Positions 26,441-28,453 of a stretch of 28,453 nt of DNA are shown piece after piece (within the stretch, counting starts at the first letter, position 1; each line of letters starts with the position of its first letter). The DNA is taken from positions 1 through 28,453 of the forward strand of contig CABPCP010000033.1 in assembly GCA_902406105.1 (NCBI GenBank), given 5' to 3'. Position numbers and translations under genes: made by a program. The notes below the pieces were generated by a model. It saw only the letters and a program-made list of their open reading frames with translations, ran no database searches and had not been told where the DNA came from. This DNA is from an uncultured Mordavella sp. Lineage in GTDB: Bacteria; Bacillota; Clostridia; Lachnospirales; Lachnospiraceae.

Positions 26441-26471
26441 AACGTCTGAACATAGGAAAAGGAGTTCTTGC

Positions 26472-26972
26472 ATGGACAATATCATCTTGATCGGAATGCC
26501 TGCGGCAGGTAAAAGTACGATAGGCGTCATCATCGCAAAGAGGCTTGGATATCGTTTTATCGATGTGGACCTTTTGATACAGGAATCGGAAGGAAAACTT
26601 TTGAAGGAAATCATTGCGGAAAAAGGGATCAAGGGATTTCTTGAGGTTGAGGAGCGGATCAACGCCGGCCTCAAAACAGAACATACAGTAGTATCACCAG
26701 GGGGAAGCGTTGTCTATTGCGAAAAAGCGATGCGTCATTATCAGCAGATCGGAACGATCGTGTATCTAAAGGCATCGTTTGAGACGATCAATAAAAGGCT
26801 TAAAAATGCCAGAAGCCGGGGCGTGGTCTTGGAGGACGGCCAGACACTAAGAGATTTATATGAGGAGCGCTGCGGACTGTTTGAAAAGTATGCGGATATC
26901 ACTGTCTGTGAAGATGGACTTCGTTTGGATGAAACGATTGAAAAAGTAATTGAAATTCTACAGAAATCGTGA
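26472..26972 (+). CDS. Shikimate kinase-like P-loop kinase
   Basis: The 166-residue protein has Walker A GMPAAGKST at 8-16, DVD at 31-33, a lid region (RSRGVV) and RDLYEER, all in the order of shikimate kinase, and would usually be annotated as aroK. However, the conserved shikimate-binding Arg in the family's FR-x-x-E motif is replaced (GFLEVEE), and the GGG loop reads SPGGSVV. Phosphorylation of a small molecule by ATP is likely; shikimate as substrate is uncertain. No other aro genes are nearby. AAAAGGAG precedes the ATG. It has its own promoter, and murA follows with a separate one. Confidence 0.82.
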   Translation: MDNIILIGMPAAGKSTIGVIIAKRLGYRFIDVDLLIQESEGKLLKEIIAEKGIKGFLEVEERINAGLKTEHTVVSPGGSVVYCEKAMRHYQQIGTIVYLKASFETINKRLKNARSRGVVLEDGQTLRDLYEERCGLFEKYADITVCEDGLRLDETIEKVIEILQKS

Positions 26973-26988
26973 AAATATTACAGAATAG

Positions 26989-27016
26989 TTACATACTTGT
27001 AAAAAATGTTTTACAA
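26989..27016. promoter_or_regulatory. Overlapping inverted repeats (operator-like) at the murA promoter
   Basis: TTACA-TACT-TGTAA (26989-27002) and TTGTAAAA-AATG-TTTTACAA (26997-27016) are perfect inverted repeats sharing their central TTGTAA. The second covers the -35 box of murA. The TTACA/TGTAA form recalls BlaI/MecI-type operators of envelope-stress regulators, but no such regulator is in the window and chance in AT-rich DNA cannot be excluded. Confidence 0.4.
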
Positions 27017-27037
27017 ACAGAGATTCTGTGTTATAAT
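27010..27037 (+). promoter_or_regulatory. Promoter of murA
   Basis: TTTACA (27010-27015) and a perfect TATAAT (27032-27037) are 16 bases apart. The leader to the murA ATG is about 60 bases. Confidence 0.7.
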
Positions 27038-27104
27038 ATCGTGGAATACGAATAAGAAATACGGAATATGGGAGAGTAATAGTAAAGGAATATCGAGGTG
27101 TGAC

Positions 27105-28397
27105 ATGGAGCAATATATTATAAAAGGCGGGCATCCGCTCGTCGGAGAGGTGGAGATCGGGGGAGCCAAAAATGCGGCGCTCGCGATTTTGGCGGCGGCG
27201 ATCATGACGGACGAGACTGTTCGGATTGAGAACCTGCCAGATGTGAATGATATCAATGTGCTGTTAGATGCGATCGCTGGGATCGGGGCCTCTGTTCATC
27301 GGGTCGACAGACATACGGTGACGATCAACGGCAGAGGAGTCACAGATTTTAATATTGAATATGATTATATCAAGAAAATCAGAGCTTCTTATTATCTTTT
27401 AGGAGCGTTGCTTGGAAAATATAGACGAGCGGAAGTTGCTCTTCCGGGAGGCTGCAACATTGGAAGCCGTCCGATCGATCAGCATTTGAAGGGATTTCGA
27501 GCGCTGGGAGCGGAGGTTGAGATTGAACACGGGAAGATCATCGCGGAGGCAGAGCGCCTCAAAGGAGAACACATTTATTTTGATGTGGTCAGCGTAGGAG
27601 CTACGATCAATGTGATGATGGCGGCAACAATGGCGGAAGGCATCACAATCTTGGAAAATGTGGCGAAAGAGCCTCATGTCGTTGATGTGGCAAACTTCTT
27701 GAACAGCATGGGGGCGAATATCCGAGGCGCCGGGACGGACGTGATTCGGATCCGCGGGGTACAGAGCCTGCACAGGACAGAGTATTCGGTCATTCCAGAT
27801 CAAATCGAGGCGGGTACCTTTATGTTTGCAGCGGCAGCGACCAAGGGAGACGTGACCGTTATGAATGTAATCCCCAAACATCTGGAAGCAACAATCGCGA
27901 AATTGGTAGAGATGGGATGCGAAGTAGAAGAGTTCGATGATGCGGTAAGAGTGGTTTCCAAGGGCGATTTAAAAAGCACGCATGTGAAGACTTTGCCATA
28001 TCCAGGATTCCCGACAGATATGCAGCCGCAGATTGGTGTGACGCTTGCGTTGTCTAAAGGAACCAGTACGATCACTGAGAGTATTTTTGAAAACCGGTTC
28101 AAATATTTAGATGAATTAGCCAGAATGGGGGCTAACGTTAAAATAGAAGGAAATTCTGCCACGATTGAAGGGGTGAAAGCGCTGTCAGGAGCAAGGGTCA
28201 GCGCGCCGGACCTGAGGGCTGGAGCAGCGCTGTGCATTGCCGGTCTGGCTACAGAAGGAATCACGATCGTGGATGATATTGTATATATTCAGCGTGGATA
28301 CGAGAGATTTGAAGAAAAACTGCGCGGGATTGGAGCATTGATTGAAAAAGTATCCACAGAGAAAGAAATCCAGAAATTTAAATTGAAGGTTGGATAG
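27105..28397 (+). CDS. murA: UDP-N-acetylglucosamine 1-carboxyvinyltransferase MurA
   Basis: MurA transfers enolpyruvate from PEP to UDP-GlcNAc, the first committed step of peptidoglycan synthesis, in the cytoplasm. The start at ATG 27105 gives 430 residues, the family size; the frame runs back to 27006, but that part overlaps the promoter. Key residues are Lys22-Asn23 in GGAKNAALA and the catalytic Cys117 in LPGGCNIGSRPID, the fosfomycin target, here Cys rather than the Asp of resistant forms. GAGGTG lies upstream at a usable distance. Firmicutes often have two MurA copies; which one this is cannot be told here. Confidence 0.96.
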   Translation: MEQYIIKGGHPLVGEVEIGGAKNAALAILAAAIMTDETVRIENLPDVNDINVLLDAIAGIGASVHRVDRHTVTINGRGVTDFNIEYDYIKKIRASYYLLGALLGKYRRAEVALPGGCNIGSRPIDQHLKGFRALGAEVEIEHGKIIAEAERLKGEHIYFDVVSVGATINVMMAATMAEGITILENVAKEPHVVDVANFLNSMGANIRGAGTDVIRIRGVQSLHRTEYSVIPDQIEAGTFMFAAAATKGDVTVMNVIPKHLEATIAKLVEMGCEVEEFDDAVRVVSKGDLKSTHVKTLPYPGFPTDMQPQIGVTLALSKGTSTITESIFENRFKYLDELARMGANVKIEGNSATIEGVKALSGARVSAPDLRAGAALCIAGLATEGITIVDDIVYIQRGYERFEEKLRGIGALIEKVSTEKEIQKFKLKVG

Positions 28398-28405
28398 ATT
28401 AAAAA

Positions 28406-28453
28406 GGGACAGGGCATTTTCAATTGGGGCCGGGGGCTTTTTAAAAATCCCCC
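28406..28453 (+). repeat. Palindromic repeat element, copy 2 (cut by window end)
   Basis: These 48 bases match 10833-10880 with one difference (C at 28437 for A), which places a mismatch in the palindrome arm. The copy starts 8 bases after the murA stop and runs off the window, so its right arm is incomplete here. It may also act as the murA 3' hairpin. Confidence 0.85.

Noticed and set aside
27006..27104. N-terminal extension of murA
   Set aside because: It overlaps the -35/-10 promoter; the MurA fold starts at MEQYIIKGG and a ribosome site serves ATG 27105.

Overview
The window reads as the chromosome of a Gram-positive Clostridia member, most likely family Lachnospiraceae. The reasons are the strong GGAGG-type ribosome binding sites, consensus sigma-A promoters, a large SRP RNA with an Alu domain, a V/A-type ATPase operon in the Enterococcus/Clostridia order, a VanW protein, and several conserved but uncharacterised proteins typical of that family. 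The genus cannot be fixed from the sequence. I saw no rRNA, tRNA, CRISPR array or prophage.

Layout. (1) 1-1942: the 3' end of a membrane-anchored superfamily 2 helicase, a small membrane ORF broken by a stop codon, and an unrecognised secreted or membrane protein, closed by a terminator. (2) 1943-6437: an opine-like catabolic locus. A consensus promoter with two GntR-type operators drives an octopine/nopaline dehydrogenase family enzyme and an NhaC-family transporter; a GntR/FCD regulator follows, and a creatininase-family amidohydrolase converges on it. (3) 6455-10498: an HTH/acidic protein, a dGTPase, a two-domain unknown protein and tadA. (4) 10481-10902: SRP RNA on the minus strand with its own promoter and terminator, then a perfect 38-bp palindrome inside a repeat that recurs at the right edge of the window. 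(5) 10903-15823: B12-binding radical SAM protein, endonuclease III, a 34-residue membrane peptide, a VanW-family protein and an AIR-synthase-like protein. (6) 15874-16433: trmL. (7) 16501-25584: the ATPase operon H-I-K-E-C-F-A-B-D with its promoter and terminator. It is interrupted between B and D by about 272 bp of repeats and hairpins without coding potential. (8) 25585-28453: a decayed GIY-YIG-like gene, a conserved 122-residue protein, a shikimate-kinase-like P-loop kinase, murA behind a promoter rich in inverted repeats, and the second copy of the palindromic repeat.

How the genes work together. The ATPase genes encode a complete rotary enzyme whose K subunit carries the full Na+-ligand set known from Enterococcus hirae NtpK, so it probably moves Na+. 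The NhaC-type carrier of the opine locus may therefore draw on a Na+ gradient. dgt, nth, tadA, trmL and the SRP RNA are housekeeping. The least explained parts are the opine locus, the structured element in the ATPase operon, the palindromic repeat and the membrane helicase cluster.
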